Shown here: positions 62,305-64,000 of the stretch, in pieces | Position numbering within the stretch: position 1 is the stretch's first letter | Layout of the letters: each line of letters begins with the position of its first letter | Position numbers and translations under genes: made by a program | Notes under the pieces: generated by a model | Database searches by the model: none | What the model saw: only the letters and a program-made list of their open reading frames with translations | Told to the model about the DNA's origin: nothing | DNA from: Shinisaurus crocodilurus | Lineage: Eukaryota > Chordata > Lepidosauria > Squamata > Shinisauridae | DNA: 64,000 nucleotides | Reading direction: 5' to 3' | Assembly: GCA_021292165.1 (NCBI GenBank) | Contig: CM037876.1 | Span: 317,530,776 to 317,594,775, forward strand

Positions 62305-63465
62305 AGATCGAGAACTAGACTCTCATAAAGTAGGCATATGTCTGGATACGTTTTTACAGGTGATAAAACTAGTCTGTAGATCACAAATCCTGATTGTGGG
62401 ATACTGGATAGGATGCTCTGTAAGTTGGATACTCCCCTCTTTTAGAGTTAGGAATGTATAGTTCAACATTTCTCTGTGTGGGAGGCGGTTAATTTCCCCA
62501 GATGTAAACAGGATTGCTGGAAAGGTCTGATAATTTTTTTGGACTTGTGCACCTTTGCAAAGCCGGGTTTTTTCCTGTAATTTTTAAAAAGTAAATAGAG
62601 AAAGAGCGTGTGATCTGAAGCCATTTTCTTTTCTTTTTTATACCGCACTTTGAGGGAATGGCAGTTGTACCTCAATTTGTAATTCACAGGAGTGACACAG
62701 TTATCTGTAGATTATTATCTCAAGGTCTTTGTTAACTGGTCATTCCAGCTCCTGAAAGGTGATGTCCAAATTTACTTGGGAGTCTGAAAGCCCATTTAAG
62801 GGAGCTATGAAATCGAATATCTTTGCACGTCAGAAGGTGTTATCTTTAGAAAAGGGGGAGGGGGCAGAGTTTGCTTCTGTGTTCTGGGAATGAAATCTTC
62901 ATTCCTGATAGCTATAAAAGAGAAAAGAAAAGGAAGATAATTGACAGATGATGTATGGTGTGAGTGCCTGAGCATATGAATAGCCATCAAGAAGATGACA
63001 AAATGATGAAAGGGAAAGTCGCGGCAGAATATTAGCCAAGATTGGAACTGGTGCTAAGAAATCATCTGACTCCAGAGAACATTTTTAGGGCGATTTAGCC
63101 AATCAGTGCTACGCACTAGGCCAATAGGAGACTGATGGGTGAGCAAGCATCTGCAGTGCAGCAGATATACCTAAAGAGTCGCTTATCATTACCGAGTACA
63201 TAACTATGGGCAGAGGGCAAATAACATTTGGAGCAGTCTGATGCTGGGTCAGGTGGCTACAGGGGATGTCCAAAACGAGATGAGCACTGACATTCACTTG
63301 CAAACGCTGATGATGGTGGTCCAATGCTGTCAATGTCTCAAAAACTCACAGATCCACCGGCATACCTTGACAGGCACCGCACCGGAATGTGATTGTCAGT
63401 ATCTTCTCAATTCATCTAATTCATCAGGGACTGGGCGCAACCACATGTCAATGTCAGTATTTGTC
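62305..63465. other. Unassigned DNA
   Basis: AT-rich, without LINE or SINE hallmarks, TIRs or coding motifs that I can recognise. Confidence 0.3.
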
Positions 63466-63474
63466 CATCGAAGA

Positions 63475-63660
63475 CCCCTGATCCACCCAGCCCAGTATTG
63501 TCTCTATTAACTCAGATCGGTAGCAAGGCACCAAGGTCTTAGGAAAGGGAGTCTTTCTCCAGCCTCGAGAGATGTGCCTAGCTTGAAATGCCAGCAATTG
63601 AACTGGGGATGTCGCGCATACAAGGCGTGTGCCCTGCCACTGAGCGACCACTGGCCCTGC
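63475..63660 (-). mobile_element. tRNA-derived SINE, degenerate
   Basis: GATCCACCCAGCCCAGTATTGTC, then CAATTGAACTGGGGATGTC (reversed B-box region) and CCCTGCCACTGAGCGACC (reversed A-box region). Confidence 0.7.
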
Positions 63661-64000
63661 CTGTAAAAGGGTAATGGAATGAACTGCTAGGCAGGGGCAG
63701 GATTCGCTGGAGGATGTGGGGGAGGTCCATGCGGAATCTAAGCAGAGCACACACTTCCCTATGCTGCCTCCCCCGATGGCAGGTAGGAATTTATTGCTTC
63801 AAACTACGCTCTCCGTTGCACTCCAAACATTCTCATATATCCGAGCTCTTGCCCTTTAATGGTTGCCCTGGGCCAAGTACTTATGATCAGTCTCATTCAG
63901 GGAGGCAATTCTAAGAGCTAGAACGGCTGGAGCACCTGGTAGGTATGTGGGGCACTGGGAAACGTGTTCCCTTTGAGCTCGACAGACTTTCAACACATTT
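63661..64000. other. Unassigned DNA to the window edge
   Basis: Nothing recognised. Confidence 0.3.

Overview
This 64 kb window is repeat-dense vertebrate nuclear DNA, almost certainly from a squamate reptile (lizard or snake). The diagnosis rests on several copies of the Sauria SINE (tRNA-type head, tail ending at a BovB/RTE-like 3' end), many CR1 LINE copies ending in (ATTCTATG)n, L2-clade LINE fragments, tRNA-derived SINEs, and abundant small DNA transposons. I find no convincing host protein-coding exon. The window reads as intergenic or long-intron DNA whose long open frames are all transposon-derived.

Layout. 1-5 kb: GC-rich and LTR-like repeats, an old CR1-clade LINE on the minus strand carrying a TTA-flanked MITE, a palindromic hAT MITE and a CR1 3' end. 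5-11 kb: a GC-rich TIR element with a perfect 8-bp target duplication, a minus-strand CR1 fragment, an unclassified repeat with a minisatellite and repeated ATTTGCAT blocks that is split by a 2.06 kb CR1 with an open reverse-transcriptase frame (700 codons), and a LINE tail encoding a C2H2 zinc finger. 11-20 kb: endonuclease part of an old CR1-clade LINE, a 444-bp TIR element, and an L2 LINE interrupted by a CR1. 20-34 kb: mostly unassigned DNA with MITEs, L2 tails, Sauria SINEs, a promoter-like patch near 25.0 kb, L1 3' ends, a Tigger-like element, a snap-back inverted repeat around a MITE, and a solo LTR. 34-52 kb: candidate unique non-coding DNA, three copies of a 5S rRNA/CR1 chimeric SINE, a second solo LTR of the same family in opposite orientation, several hAT elements with 8-bp duplications, and an old CR1-clade LINE with a second PIF-type element at the homologous TTA. 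52-64 kb: SINE and LINE tails, an L2 fragment, and a 3.8 kb minus-strand CR1 with an ORF1 esterase gene and an uninterrupted 952-codon ORF2.

How the parts work together. The CR1 ORF2 machinery (endonuclease plus reverse transcriptase) is the likely motor for its own truncated copies and for the 5S-headed SINEs, which share its 3' end. An RTE/BovB-type LINE outside the window would serve the Sauria SINEs. The many short TIR elements would depend on hAT, PIF/Harbinger and Tc1/mariner transposases; only one degenerate hAT C-terminus is visible here. Two sequence modules recur in otherwise different DNA elements: a ZNF143-like motif (CTACAACTCCCAGCATGCC) and a CpG-rich ETS/CRE-like palindrome (CCGGAAGTGACGCGACGGG).

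Limits: everything was read by eye. Boundaries without a stated target duplication are approximate, and no database search was possible, so novelty is a hypothesis throughout.
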